Positions 18,349 to 26,706 of a stretch of DNA of 53,482 bases are shown piece after piece. The notes below the pieces were generated by a model that saw only the letters and a program-made list of their open reading frames with translations, was not told where the DNA came from and made no database searches. The stretch comes from a virus, in IMG/VR virus record IMGVR_UViG_3300022918_000002, positions 1-53,482 of that record; one strand, written 5' to 3'. The stretch's first letter is position 1. Every line of letters begins with the position of its first letter. The translations under genes and the position numbers were made by a program.

Positions 18349-18987
18349 TTATTTTTTTTCTTGTGATTCTGCAAACGCTTTGATTGCAGGGTTAACTTCT
18401 CCTGCCTTAACAGGTGTTGTTAAGATGCCTCCTAACGGTGTATCATTGCCTAAGGCTGCTATTTTATTAGCTTCTGCATAAGGCGTGTACGCGGCTTCTA
18501 ATTTAGTTATAGCGTCTTCAAGTTTTGTTTCGTCTGATGGTATATACATGTCCCTGATAAAAGCAGGAATATCTTTAACCCTTGCATCCGATGTAAACTT
18601 TTCAGCTACTGTTTTTTGTGTTTCTCGCTGTTCAAACGTTCCAATCTTAGTGGCTAATCCCTCTATAATAGCATTTTGCTTCTCAATAAATGCTTTCATT
18701 GCAGGGCTTAAATCATCAGGTAAAGGATCGTTCTTGGGGTCGTCAAATTTTGGCGGCTTAACTTTAGATTCCAAATCCCTTATCTTGTCATCTGCTCTCG
18801 CTATGTCGCTAAAAGGGGTGTATTCGTTAGCTTGGTTAATTACCGCGTCTATTGCCGCATCGTCAGCGTCATCCGCAGGCATTTTAGATAGTCTACCCGA
18901 TATTTCGTTTAGCCTTGTTGTGGATAAGTTAGCCTTTGGGAATAACGCCCTTAGTCTACCTGAAATCCTTGTTGCATCTACTGCCAT
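18349..18987 (-). CDS. capsid scaffold protein
   Basis: 212 aa, highly charged, helical, rich in Asp/Lys/Ala with a central proline-rich linker ('KPPKFDDPKNDPLPDDLSP') followed by a coiled coil. These are hallmarks of a phage scaffold. It is the first gene after the structured leader RNA at 19018-19118 and so heads the head-gene transcript. No protease domain is fused to it. Confidence 0.75.
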   Translation of the reverse strand: MAVDATRISGRLRALFPKANLSTTRLNEISGRLSKMPADDADDAAIDAVINQANEYTPFSDIARADDKIRDLESKVKPPKFDDPKNDPLPDDLSPAMKAFIEKQNAIIEGLATKIGTFEQRETQKTVAEKFTSDARVKDIPAFIRDMYIPSDETKLEDAITKLEAAYTPYAEANKIAALGNDTPLGGILTTPVKAGEVNPAIKAFAESQEKK

Positions 18988-19017
18988 AATAATATGATTT
19001 TAATTAAATGTTTACTT

Positions 19018-19118
19018 AACAAAAAAAGCCACCTAATGCAGTATAAATGCAAAAGATGGCTTAAAAGTCTTTACGTGTTTTGTTGAGTGCTATGCATCTT
19101 TACATAGTTTATTTACAG
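19018..19118 (-). ncRNA. structured leader RNA before the capsid operon (variant copy D)
   Basis: Starts right after a TATATTTG box and ends in a Rho-independent terminator (stem 19055-19062 with 19026-19033, then seven U). It has a 5' hairpin (19103-19107 with 19090-19094) and the linker 'ACGTAAAGACTTTTAAG' related to that of copies B and C. The 5' hairpin loop (19095-19101) is complementary over 7 nt to 19052-19058, but here the partner overlaps the 5' arm of the terminator, so pairing would compete with termination. Confidence 0.6.
19021..19062 (-). terminator. Rho-independent terminator in the leader between portal and scaffold genes
   Basis: On the minus strand AAGCCATC pairs with GGTGGCTT (8 bp, one G-U), followed by a run of T. 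It lies downstream of the promoter at 19119 and upstream of the scaffold start, so it would stop most transcripts before the capsid genes unless read through. Confidence 0.75.
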
Positions 19119-19148
19119 CAAATATAGTTATTTTTTATTCAGTTTCAA
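19119..19148 (-). promoter_or_regulatory. Bacteroidetes-type promoter for the head genes
   Basis: On the minus strand TTG (19146-19148), 19 nt, TATATTTG (19119-19126). This is the Bacteroidetes -33/-7 consensus with ideal spacing. It overlaps the end of the portal gene and would start the leader RNA and the scaffold-capsid transcript. Confidence 0.75.
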
Positions 19149-20571
19149 TTATTTGTGTTTTTTCTTCATCCTGTATCTTTTTAAACGTAACCGTTGGGTC
19201 ATCGCTTAACGGGTTTTGGTTAATAGATTCCTCTTGTGAAAGTATTGCTTTGCCTCCATTAGCTTTTAGTAATAAGTCTACCATATCGCTTTCTGAACCT
19301 ATTCGGAATAAATCATATTCAGGCGTAACACTTAATTCTTCTCCGCCTCTGCATTCAGGATATATTGCGCATATTGCAGATATAAGAAAGTTAACACGCC
19401 TTTGAATGCCTAAACCGTAAACTCCTTTTTGCATGTTCTTAGCGAATGTGTGAGGTGCTATTAAAAGCCTGTCCATGATTGGCCCCGATAATTGCCCTGT
19501 TATTTTAGCCATAGCATGAGCGGATAAATCAGCTTGCATAGCCATTCCAAATATATCATTCTCATTCCCTTCTAACTCCATTTTTACAGATTCAGGCGCG
19601 CCGGTGGCTTGTACATATTCTAATTTAGCACCGTCCTCTAATTCAAAGACTTTACCTGTTTCGCCTTTAGTAGACATTCCAAGTATCTTCCCGCTTGCTG
19701 CCAATATAGGGCTTCCTGAATAATCGTTTTGATCTGAATGGTTAGACTTTAATGTTTCCCGCCTTTCTATTGATGATTGAGAATTTGCCCATATAGGTTT
19801 ATCTATTTGATAAAACACAACAGGTATCTTTCCGTAAGCTAATTTAACTGAATCCTCTTGCTGTTCTTTTTCCGTAGCTTGTTTATATGGCATCAATATC
19901 CATTCGGTGCTTCTGCTTTTTACATATCTCCTTAACTCTGTGTCTGTGTAAACATCAATATGGTCTGTTTCTTCATAACCCTTTCGTATAGTGTAAGCCC
20001 TTGCAAACGCTATAAGGTCATCGTATTCATCAAATACAGGGATTAGTTTATATCCTGTCTTAGGCGAATACACATTGCATTTTAGTTGAATCTCTTTAGT
20101 GCCATCGGTTTTATCTTTAACCTTTTTATACCATATTTCAGCGCATTCAGTTTCGGAATATAATGATTGCCCTATTTGATTGTTTTTGAAATCTAGTTTC
20201 TCATCTCTCCATATCTTTAACAGCCTATCGTAAGTGTTTTGCTCTGCACCCTCTTTTGGGTTAGCCTTAAGGTTTACTTTGCCAGATGTTAAAAACGCAT
20301 TAGCGGTAACGGTTAAAAGTTCTTGATAAGATAATGCTATCCTGGTTACGGGTACAGTCTTCGTGTATGAATATGATGTTCCATCTTCATTAGCGCGTTG
20401 TAGTTGTATTTCTTTATCCGGTCTAAAGTAAATATCGTTTATCTTATGCTTTTTTGAATCGTATTGTTTCCTGTATAAATCTTCATTGTAATACGAATTG
20501 TGGCACTTATAAATTTCAGGTATAAGAACTACAGGATTATTCAGGTTTGCGATAAAGAAATTAAGATCCAT
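19135..20571 (-). CDS. portal protein (SPP1 gp6-like)
   Basis: 478 aa, length and layout typical of siphophage portals: N-terminal helical wing, long beta region with 'YSPKTGYKLIPVFDEYDDLIAFARAY' type, then a stem-like helix 'AMAKITGQLSGPIMDRL'. It follows the large terminase gene by 16 nt. It forms the dodecameric DNA channel of the head vertex. The C-terminus is short and acidic. Confidence 0.85.
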   Translation of the reverse strand: MDLNFFIANLNNPVVLIPEIYKCHNSYYNEDLYRKQYDSKKHKINDIYFRPDKEIQLQRANEDGTSYSYTKTVPVTRIALSYQELLTVTANAFLTSGKVNLKANPKEGAEQNTYDRLLKIWRDEKLDFKNNQIGQSLYSETECAEIWYKKVKDKTDGTKEIQLKCNVYSPKTGYKLIPVFDEYDDLIAFARAYTIRKGYEETDHIDVYTDTELRRYVKSRSTEWILMPYKQATEKEQQEDSVKLAYGKIPVVFYQIDKPIWANSQSSIERRETLKSNHSDQNDYSGSPILAASGKILGMSTKGETGKVFELEDGAKLEYVQATGAPESVKMELEGNENDIFGMAMQADLSAHAMAKITGQLSGPIMDRLLIAPHTFAKNMQKGVYGLGIQRRVNFLISAICAIYPECRGGEELSVTPEYDLFRIGSESDMVDLLLKANGGKAILSQEESINQNPLSDDPTVTFKKIQDEEKTQIIETE

Positions 20572-20587
20572 AACTTTTACTTTTTAA

Positions 20588-21955
20588 TTATATGAATCCG
20601 CTCCAATTAACATTTGAAACGGGTTTATTGATATATGCTAAATATTGTGTATTAAAGGCAGAAACCATAATGTAATCAAATAAATCACTAAAATGCCCTA
20701 CCTTTTGATAATTAGCCCCTGTCTTAGGGTCTTTAGCGGTTTCCTTCAGCTTAGTTCCATCCGGTGCTTCTTTAAGCATTATAAAGTCGCTAATAGCTTT
20801 GGTACATTTCTCATCTATTGTTACTGTAACACCGCCTAATCCAGTTTCAAAGATAGTATTTATCCAGTTACCACGCATTACTACAGATGGATTTGAGCGT
20901 GTTACACGGTTTACCGGTTTGTATTGCTTAAGATATTCAAGTATTAGCGTGTAAAAGTTATGTCCCTTTTCAAGTTTAGTATCTTGCTTGTTAGCTGTTG
21001 CATCCCCATATACAAACATTCCGCTACTATGAGCCTGATATTTTCGGATTATCTCATTGCATACAGCCTTAACGGTATTATTTGGGGTTTCGCCCGCTAT
21101 CTCATCAATCATTTTTAAGTGCAATCCCTCAATTTGAAATATTCCACACGGTAAATATGGGTTAACGTTATCATCCCAACTTATATGCAAAGCTAATGCA
21201 GGATCGTATAATGCTTTACCTCGCTGCTTATCGTACTCAAACTGTTTATAGAATTCCCCTCCTGTTTTAACTAAGAAATCCCAGTTACCATTAACAAAGA
21301 CTTCATATTCATAAGGGGGCATATTCTCTAAGTTATCCAAATATTCCTGTGGTAAATTAGACTTACCATTTTCATCTATATTGTCGCTTATCTTAGAAGG
21401 TATGTATAACCAATTAGGATTGAGAATATCTTCTTTCCACGGATTAAACACTTTTGTTTTAACCCAGTTTTGTGTAGGGTTGCAAGTAGCTAATATTACG
21501 GGTTTAGGTTGGTACTTTGAATCAGGTATTATCCATGATCCTGAACGCTCAAAAGCTTTGTTTAAAGTCTTTTCCTGACACTCGTTGATTTCCTCAAACA
21601 AGAACCCATTAACCTCCAAACCTTTCATCCAGTCTAATTCTTTATCAGATACATAATTCTCTGATTTGAATAATATAATAGATCCGTTTGGATGCGTATA
21701 TTCATAGGGGCTTTGCCTTAGCTTACCTGATGGATTTATTTTTAAGAACGATGGTATTGTAGTAGTACGTATCTTTTCCATATTTTCCCTAATCACACAC
21801 CATCTTGAATTAGGAAATACTTGGCACATTATTAATAATGCGGAAAGACCCCATATTGTCTTGCCACCACGAATTGCGCCACCGTACAAAATGAAATTAT
21901 ATTTTTCACTTTGCAAAGCGTTCATTGCTTCTGTCTGTTTTGCGGTTAGTTTCAA
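20588..21955 (-). CDS. terL: terminase large subunit
   Basis: 455 aa. Walker A GGAIRGGKT at residues 25-33, Walker B with catalytic acid FLFEE at 118-122, a coupling motif 'ILATCNP' near 155, and a C-terminal RNase H-like nuclease with conserved Asp in 'VYGDATANKQDT' and 'HFSDLFDYIM'. It is the ATP-driven DNA packaging motor. The start codon directly follows the stop of the small subunit gene, and the order terS-terL-portal is canonical. Confidence 0.95.
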   Translation of the reverse strand: MKLTAKQTEAMNALQSEKYNFILYGGAIRGGKTIWGLSALLIMCQVFPNSRWCVIRENMEKIRTTTIPSFLKINPSGKLRQSPYEYTHPNGSIILFKSENYVSDKELDWMKGLEVNGFLFEEINECQEKTLNKAFERSGSWIIPDSKYQPKPVILATCNPTQNWVKTKVFNPWKEDILNPNWLYIPSKISDNIDENGKSNLPQEYLDNLENMPPYEYEVFVNGNWDFLVKTGGEFYKQFEYDKQRGKALYDPALALHISWDDNVNPYLPCGIFQIEGLHLKMIDEIAGETPNNTVKAVCNEIIRKYQAHSSGMFVYGDATANKQDTKLEKGHNFYTLILEYLKQYKPVNRVTRSNPSVVMRGNWINTIFETGLGGVTVTIDEKCTKAISDFIMLKEAPDGTKLKETAKDPKTGANYQKVGHFSDLFDYIMVSAFNTQYLAYINKPVSNVNWSGFI

Positions 21956-22489
21956 TTATATTCCTATTTCTTTATCGCCCCATTTAATAACCGTAACGCT
22001 TACTTCTTTTTGTTTATTATCTTTTTCGTAACCGCCTAAATGCTTCATGGCTTTTTCAAGGGCATCGAGTTTACTATAAGTCCTTATTTTCTTTGTGAAT
22101 CCTAAACTTTCTTTTTTGCCATCTATAAATTCATATATTTCATCGCTATCAAGTTGCTGTATCATTTGCCTGGCTTCGAGTGGTATTTGCTTTAATGGAA
22201 GCAAACGCCCATCGTCATCGTACAATGAAGCAATATCAAATCTTATCATTCCTGCAAGATTTTGTATAAGCTCATCTATTGTTATCTTGTTACGCTCGTA
22301 AGCCTCTCTCTGTAACTCTTTTATCCTTGAGGCTATATCGGGGTTAGCGTGAAGTCTACACGCCTCCTGCGCAACGCTGTGTACGTTCATAGCATCGGCA
22401 TCATATGCTATTCTGTAAGCAGCACTTTGATTGCCACAAACAACATAGCTTTGACAGTAATTTTCTTGCTTATCTGTTAGTCCTGCCAT
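21956..22489 (-). CDS. terS: terminase small subunit
   Basis: 177 aa. The N-terminal 'LTDKQENYCQSYVVCGNQSAAYRIAY' followed by 'NPDIASRIKEL' is the Terminase_2 family HTH DNA-binding signature, then a helical oligomerisation region. It recognises packaging sites and stimulates the large subunit. It is the first gene of the late operon, 31 nt downstream of a promoter box. Confidence 0.9.
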   Translation of the reverse strand: MAGLTDKQENYCQSYVVCGNQSAAYRIAYDADAMNVHSVAQEACRLHANPDIASRIKELQREAYERNKITIDELIQNLAGMIRFDIASLYDDDGRLLPLKQIPLEARQMIQQLDSDEIYEFIDGKKESLGFTKKIRTYSKLDALEKAMKHLGGYEKDNKQKEVSVTVIKWGDKEIGI

Positions 22490-22519
22490 TGTTATTTAAT
22501 TTTCATGTTAATTAATAAG

Positions 22520-22546
22520 CAAATGTAGTGATTATATTAAAAACAA
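22520..22546 (-). promoter_or_regulatory. promoter for the terminase/late operon
   Basis: On the minus strand TTG (22544-22546), 16 nt, TACATTTG (22520-22527), matching the TAnnTTTG -7 element. It sits between the terminator of the early region and terS. Its box differs from the TATATTTG seen at most other promoters. Confidence 0.6.
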
Positions 22547-22567
22547 AAAGACACCGGTTAAGGTGTC
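22545..22567 (-). terminator. Rho-independent terminator of the early region
   Basis: On the minus strand GACACC, loop, GGTGTC followed by five T. It follows the last early gene (22589-22888) and precedes the terminase promoter, separating early from late transcription. Confidence 0.8.
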
Positions 22568-22588
22568 AGATAAACTGTGTTTATTTTA

Positions 22589-22888
22589 CTATATGCCTAT
22601 TTCAGATTTCAATTCTTTTTTAAATTCCTTAACTCTTTCTTTAATATACATTCTTTCAGTTAGCTTTGTAAATTTTAATAAGCCACTGTAATTCCTAAAC
22701 ACCAATGTTGTAGTTAGTTTAGGCTCTCTAACCGTGTGCATACAGCTTGTCATTTCGCCTCCGGCTCTATCGTAAATTACTTCGATGTTTTCCTTATCTA
22801 TGTATTCTTTTACTTTTTTAAGGTTTTTATTACTTAGTTCTATTATGTCTTCTATTGGAGAATGAATAAATTTTAGTTGTATTTCCAT
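22589..22888 (-). CDS. hypothetical protein
   Basis: 99 aa, soluble, lysine/glutamate-rich with a central 'YDRAGGEMTSCMHTVREPKLTTT' stretch. It stops with TAG just before a terminator and is the last gene of the early minus-strand block. I do not recognise the family. Confidence 0.65.
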   Translation of the reverse strand: MEIQLKFIHSPIEDIIELSNKNLKKVKEYIDKENIEVIYDRAGGEMTSCMHTVREPKLTTTLVFRNYSGLLKFTKLTERMYIKERVKEFKKELKSEIGI

Positions 22889-22898
22889 GATTATTTTT

Positions 22899-23294
22899 TT
22901 AAAGATGTGCCGCTACAATCAAGTTACACGACTTACCGCGTTTAAATATGTTGTTTTCTCTTTTGCAGCCGCAATCGTATTCTACTATGTGCGCTATTGT
23001 TTTGTTATTGAGAACCCAGTCCGATGTATCAACACGTTCGGGGTGTTCTGTAAAAATAGGGTTTTCAATTGTTATAGTTTCTTCGCTTGCATGTTCAGTT
23101 AAACAACTATAAGTTATATCCGAACCTTGAAAGTAACCATACATAAGCGTTTTAATCCATGTTGGAAGCTTCTTTGAGGGAATTAGCTGCTTTCTTATGT
23201 TGCTTTCAGATGTGCCAGTTATTTCGGATAATTCTTTTAATCCAATCTTTAGAACCTCATTTACCTTTAACCAGTTTTCGTATGTGTATTCCAT
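22899..23294 (-). CDS. putative HTH DNA-binding protein
   Basis: 131 aa from the ATG at 23292-23294 (MEYTYENWLKVNEVLKIG); the longer reading to 23333 overlaps the upstream gene. Residues 15-45 (LKELSEITGTSESNIRKQLI) read as a helix-turn-helix. The C-terminal half has four Cys (CLTEHASEE ... YDCGCKREN ... CNLI), possibly metal-binding. A transcriptional regulator at the early/late border is possible. Confidence 0.6.
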   Translation of the reverse strand: MEYTYENWLKVNEVLKIGLKELSEITGTSESNIRKQLIPSKKLPTWIKTLMYGYFQGSDITYSCLTEHASEETITIENPIFTEHPERVDTSDWVLNNKTIAHIVEYDCGCKRENNIFKRGKSCNLIVAAHL

Positions 23295-23296
23295 GT

Positions 23297-23581
23297 TTAT
23301 TTTTTGAATATTTTTTGTTCCAATGATTCCCATATTTGATTAGGCAATATTATGAAAACATAAGTAATTATGCATATAGGTATTAAATACATTGCTATTG
23401 TAGACATTATTGGCAAGCTGCAAAATAAAACCGTTTTCGATAAACTAAATACTTCTATGTTCTTTTTATAAATTCCATAGGTTAATAGACAAATTCCTAT
23501 TATAAAAAATAGTATTGTAGGAGCAACCATGTTTAGTAAAAAATCTAAAGGCATTTTAGTTTTAAAGATTTCTATTTCCAT
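23297..23581 (-). CDS. small membrane protein
   Basis: 94 aa with two to three predicted membrane segments (about residues 12-35, 45-75). No motif recognised. It lies 2 nt upstream of the HTH-like gene and is co-transcribed with it. Confidence 0.6.
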   Translation of the reverse strand: MEIEIFKTKMPLDFLLNMVAPTILFFIIGICLLTYGIYKKNIEVFSLSKTVLFCSLPIMSTIAMYLIPICIITYVFIILPNQIWESLEQKIFKK

Positions 23582-23613
23582 GTTTGTTATTTAAAGGCTT
23601 TCGCCTGTTGTGG

Positions 23614-24051
23614 TTAACCCTTTAAATATTTTTCTGTTACATGACTTTTTAAACCCTCAAATAATTCAGCACAAGTATGTGTTATAATTATAGTAGTGTG
23701 CGGATGTTGGTTCTCGTTTAACCATTTAACTACAGGGTCTACAACTGTTTCGTATGTTATAATTTCCGGCTTTGTTTTAAATACTTCAAATTCATTAAAA
23801 AAAGATACAAGACCGTTATAATCAAACATTCCTCTTTCTCCTTTATTCCATTTTTTATGCTTCATAAAAGCATTTGCTTTGTCTGTATAATTAGGTAATT
23901 CAGACGCTTTAAACCATTCTTCTACTTTGATAGAAAAATTATTTTCATCATAAAAGCTTTGAGTGTGTAAATCAAACTTTAAATAACCTTTGTTTGTGTA
24001 ATAATAAGCTGATGTGTAAGGTTTTTCTAAACTAAATTCTATTAAATCCAT
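23614..24051 (-). CDS. hypothetical protein
   Basis: 145 aa, soluble, mixed composition, with 'DPVVKWLNENQHPHTTIIITHTCAELFEG' near the C-terminus, a stretch typical of small phage proteins of unknown function. Preceded by about 220 nt without a clear gene. Confidence 0.65.
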   Translation of the reverse strand: MDLIEFSLEKPYTSAYYYTNKGYLKFDLHTQSFYDENNFSIKVEEWFKASELPNYTDKANAFMKHKKWNKGERGMFDYNGLVSFFNEFEVFKTKPEIITYETVVDPVVKWLNENQHPHTTIIITHTCAELFEGLKSHVTEKYLKG

Positions 24052-24247
24052 TATATTAATTATTAAAAGTTATAAAATCGTGTGGGTTCATCGGTAAATC
24101 ATGCCAGTGTGTCGGGAAACATTATTTGTCTTTCCCATAACCGCCCTCATTGTAATCTCCGTTGTTTACTATATAAATACCAAAACCTGTTTATCTGCTA
24201 TAGGTTTTTTTCTCGTTTATACTGTATGCTATAATAATTTATTTTAA
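24052..24247. other. intergenic stretch with a short coding-like remnant
   Basis: No full gene is visible. On the minus strand a 19-codon segment GIYIVNNGDYNEGGYGKDK ends in TAA at 24122-24124 but has a stop shortly upstream and no ATG. It may be the decayed end of a lost gene. Nothing else is supported here. Confidence 0.3.
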
Positions 24248-24265
24248 GGGAGGTGTTAACCTCCC
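24248..24265 (-). terminator. strong hairpin, possible terminator
   Basis: Perfect 7-bp stem GGGAGGT/ACCTCCC with a 4-nt loop, just after the 40-aa zinc-finger-like gene. On the minus strand it is followed by TTAAAAT rather than a clean T run, so termination may be inefficient. Confidence 0.5.
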
Positions 24266-24272
24266 GTGTTAG

Positions 24273-24395
24273 TTATTCAAAACCAAACAATTCATTTGAG
24301 CAATCATCGCAATAGAAACAATCTTCTTGTGGTGAGTAGATAAAGTATTCGTGTCGCTGTTCTATTTTCATACAGCATTCGCATTGTTTTTCCAT
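24273..24395 (-). CDS. 40-aa Cys-rich zinc-binding-like protein
   Basis: A short gene, ATG at 24393-24395. The protein starts MEKQCECCMKIEQRHEYF and later has CFYCDDC, so two Cys clusters (C5/C7/C8 and C27/C30/C33 approximately) could bind zinc. It ends just before a hairpin and follows the 75-aa gene by 6 nt. Small zinc-ribbon proteins are common in phage early regions; the role is unknown. Confidence 0.6.
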   Translation of the reverse strand: MEKQCECCMKIEQRHEYFIYSPQEDCFYCDDCSNELFGFE

Positions 24396-24401
24396 AATTA
24401 T

Positions 24402-24629
24402 TTAAAAATTATGAGTTTCAAAATCTTTACTGTTATTATTGTAAGTTAAGTATATTCCGTAATAAGATAAGAAATCCTCTTTAACTTCATCATCGATACA
24501 TTCACAGCAAACATCTATTTTAGCTCTTTTACAAAACTCTATCACTTCATTTTTTGTTAATGATTTAGATAGTCTTTGGTTTAAAAGATTAGTATTTTGT
24601 GTTTTCTGTTGGTTGTAAGTAAGTGCCAT
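24402..24629 (-). CDS. hypothetical protein
   Basis: 75 aa, polar, with 'CKRAKIDVCCECIDDE' carrying four Cys in the middle. It is the first gene after the promoter at 24671-24701. No family recognised. Confidence 0.6.
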   Translation of the reverse strand: MALTYNQQKTQNTNLLNQRLSKSLTKNEVIEFCKRAKIDVCCECIDDEVKEDFLSYYGIYLTYNNNSKDFETHNF

Positions 24630-24670
24630 AATTTCTATTGCTTTAATTGTTTATTGTTTTAATTCTTATA

Positions 24671-24701
24671 CAAATATACTTAGAATATATTCCATAAACA
24701 A
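24671..24701 (-). promoter_or_regulatory. Bacteroidetes-type promoter
   Basis: On the minus strand TTG (24699-24701), 20 nt, TATATTTG (24671-24678), 42 nt upstream of the 75-aa gene. No leader hairpin or terminator follows, unlike the other TATATTTG promoters here. Confidence 0.65.
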
Positions 24702-24798
24702 ATAAAAAGAGAATATTTTCCAAGTAAATGGCTTAATATTCCATTATAGTGGTCTAACCCTCGTAAAATACGATACAATTTCAATATATTCTCAGTAA
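24679..24798. promoter_or_regulatory. cluster of AATATATT palindromes (possible operators)
   Basis: Upstream of the promoter box lie four imperfect copies of a palindrome GGAATATATTC: on the minus strand GAGAATATATTGA, TGGAATATTAAG, TGGAAAATATTCTC and TGGAATATATTCTA. The last lies within the spacer of the promoter, a classic operator position. The 24702-24827 stretch holds no gene that I can support. Confidence 0.4.
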
Positions 24799-24827
24799 AT
24801 TAATGTTTATATTAAATTTTTTTAAAG

Positions 24828-24989
24828 TCATTTATTTATCTCATCACTTATTAATTCCAAGAAGTTAAATCCAGTAAATAACCATACCAACAATATAATT
24901 GGAGAAAAAGCAACCATCATTATAACCAATATTGCTGATTTAATGAACCATGCAATAAACTTAAATGTATCTATAATTCTGTTTTTCAT
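24828..24989 (-). CDS. 53-aa membrane protein
   Basis: ATG at 24987-24989, stop TGA at 24828-24830. Residues about 11-41 (FIAWFIKSAILVIMMVAF and following) are strongly hydrophobic, giving one or two membrane helices, with an acidic C-terminal tail. It follows the lipoprotein gene by one nucleotide. Confidence 0.6.
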   Translation of the reverse strand: MKNRIIDTFKFIAWFIKSAILVIMMVAFSPIILLVWLFTGFNFLELISDEINK

Positions 24990-24990
24990 T

Positions 24991-25197
24991 TTAATTACAA
25001 GCGTTATGAATTAGGTTATCACGTTCCTGTATTATTAGAGATATTTTAGTGTAATCTACTGGATGCTGTTTTCTTTCCGCTTCAAGTTGGATGTCAAAAC
25101 GTGCCGTTATTTCATTTTTAGCGGCTATACAGTATGTTTCTTCATTGCTGCATGATAACAGCGTTAGAACGGATATAAATAGGGTTATTCGTTTCAT
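24991..25197 (-). CDS. small lipoprotein
   Basis: 68 aa with a Sec signal and lipobox ending LLSC (Cys about 16), then a polar helical domain. It would be an exported, lipid-anchored protein. The start overlaps the TGA of the 49-aa gene (ATGA at 25194-25197). Function unknown; superinfection-exclusion lipoproteins of this size are known in other phages. Confidence 0.65.
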   Translation of the reverse strand: MKRITLFISVLTLLSCSNEETYCIAAKNEITARFDIQLEAERKQHPVDYTKISLIIQERDNLIHNACN

Positions 25198-25343
25198 ATT
25201 AGTTTGTCTATTTGTTTTAGCTTTTTGTTTAATAAATTTAGTTCGGATATAATATACTCATTAGTACTATCCTTTTTTAAAGCCTTTAGCAGTTTTTTTT
25301 GTTTACGGCATAAATCATTGTAACTTTCATTATTATTTTTCAT
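25194..25343 (-). CDS. 49-aa helical protein
   Basis: ATG at 25341-25343, TGA in an ATGA overlap with the lipoprotein gene. Lys/Leu-rich, predicted coiled coil (KKLLKALKK and LNLLNKKLKQIDKLI). No family recognised; coupling to both neighbours supports it being real. Confidence 0.6.
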   Translation of the reverse strand: MKNNNESYNDLCRKQKKLLKALKKDSTNEYIISELNLLNKKLKQIDKLI

Positions 25344-25344
25344 T

Positions 25345-25521
25345 TTAAACCTCTTTAATTGTTACACTTACCTTTACACACGTCCAACCGTTTTTAAGCC
25401 ATGACTGCCACGAATAGCAGCCTACAAACCAATTTATACACGATCTTTTTTTCTTAGCCATGCTGCTTTCTATAAACTTTCCTTTAGGGTCTTTTATTAC
25501 CCACATTGTTAGGGTTCTCAT
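25345..25521 (-). CDS. 58-aa conserved-type phage protein
   Basis: ATG at 25519-25521, TAA at 25345-25347. Begins MRTLTMWVIKDPKGKFIESS with three Cys further on; such 'W.IKD..G' small proteins recur in phages. It follows the 389-aa gene by 3 nt. Function unknown. Confidence 0.6.
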   Translation of the reverse strand: MRTLTMWVIKDPKGKFIESSMAKKKRSCINWFVGCYSWQSWLKNGWTCVKVSVTIKEV

Positions 25522-25524
25522 TTG

Positions 25525-26694
25525 TTAGTTGCTTAGGGTAATGGGTTCGCCGGTGTAGAGTCTGAAAGCATCCATGTTCCATCTGCCAAAGAAATGACCG
25601 ACTTCGTATGAGCTTTCACCTTTTTTAACAACCATTCCTGAGAATGTTTTATCTTCAAACGTAAAGCCATCATTCATAACCACAAGTTCTTCGTCAGTTA
25701 TGAATTTTTGACCTTGTAGATTCCAGTTAATAGCGAAATGAATTTCCTCTTTAGCAGGCTCTATTATTTCTGCCCATATACCGTTATTGAATATAATATA
25801 ACCACCGTACCATAATGTATTACCGCTTAACTGAAATAGTCCGTTGTGTTCACTTAAATATACATTTAGACCATTTGATTTAATTTCGATATTATGTTTA
25901 AACCCACGCTTCTTAGCCTCGTTTATTAAAGCGGTTTTAACAACACTGTTACTTACATCATCCCAATTAGTGCCGTCTTCATTCATGTGTACTTTATCGG
26001 TAAATTGCCCGTCAGGGGAAAATCCATAGTTTTCATAGCCTACTTCTTTAAAATAAACTAAAGCACCGTTCTTTACGTGTCTATACCATTTTCCTGTATT
26101 CTCGTTATGAGGTTTTTCCTTAAGCACTAAGCGTTTGAATTCTTCGGTGGATATTTCGGTGTAGCCGTGTGATTGTATAGCACCTTTAGGGATTTTATGA
26201 CTGTAATCATCATACTTTGGATAACATAAGTGTAAATCAGATTCAAGATTTGTTATTTCTTTAAATCCTAAAGGCCAAGGTGTTTGGTAGTTTTTACTAA
26301 ACCACTTAAATATAATATTTACATCTTCATTAGTGATGGGTTTAACACACCACTTTTCAGGCAATTCAGTAAGCGGCTGCTCAGGCTCGAATAGTAATGC
26401 TTCGGGCTGGTTTAAACCATTAGATGTACCGGCAATACCTAATTTTAATTCCAATTCATAAACCCTCGAATCCAAAGTAGCAATCTCATTTTTGAGTTTT
26501 GATTTTTTAGAGAGGAACTCGGAGGCAGGGATGATTACTGGTGCTGTATCTGTGAAAAACCAGCAATTCTGGCTAAAACAAACCATATCCCCTATATATA
26601 GTCTCATGCGTGTAATATTGCTAAATTTACGCGCCTCTTTCTTAGTGCTAATTTTAATAGCCTCATTCGGTTTTAAATCTTTAATGTTTCTCAT
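25525..26694 (-). CDS. hypothetical protein, 389 aa
   Basis: A multi-part protein: N-terminal beta region, a short coiled coil at about residues 65-95 (KSKLKNEIATLDSRVYELELKL), then several repeated-looking modules containing 'KWYRHVKNGALVYF' and 'DGTNWDDVSN'. No catalytic motif seen. Such proteins occur in Bacteroidetes phages without known role. Confidence 0.7.
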   Translation of the reverse strand: MRNIKDLKPNEAIKISTKKEARKFSNITRMRLYIGDMVCFSQNCWFFTDTAPVIIPASEFLSKKSKLKNEIATLDSRVYELELKLGIAGTSNGLNQPEALLFEPEQPLTELPEKWCVKPITNEDVNIIFKWFSKNYQTPWPLGFKEITNLESDLHLCYPKYDDYSHKIPKGAIQSHGYTEISTEEFKRLVLKEKPHNENTGKWYRHVKNGALVYFKEVGYENYGFSPDGQFTDKVHMNEDGTNWDDVSNSVVKTALINEAKKRGFKHNIEIKSNGLNVYLSEHNGLFQLSGNTLWYGGYIIFNNGIWAEIIEPAKEEIHFAINWNLQGQKFITDEELVVMNDGFTFEDKTFSGMVVKKGESSYEVGHFFGRWNMDAFRLYTGEPITLSN

Positions 26695-26706
26695 AATATT
26701 TTGGTT

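Noticed and set aside
24052-24247. CRISPR array or other regularly spaced repeats
   Set aside because: No regularly spaced direct repeats of 20-40 bp were seen here or elsewhere in the window.
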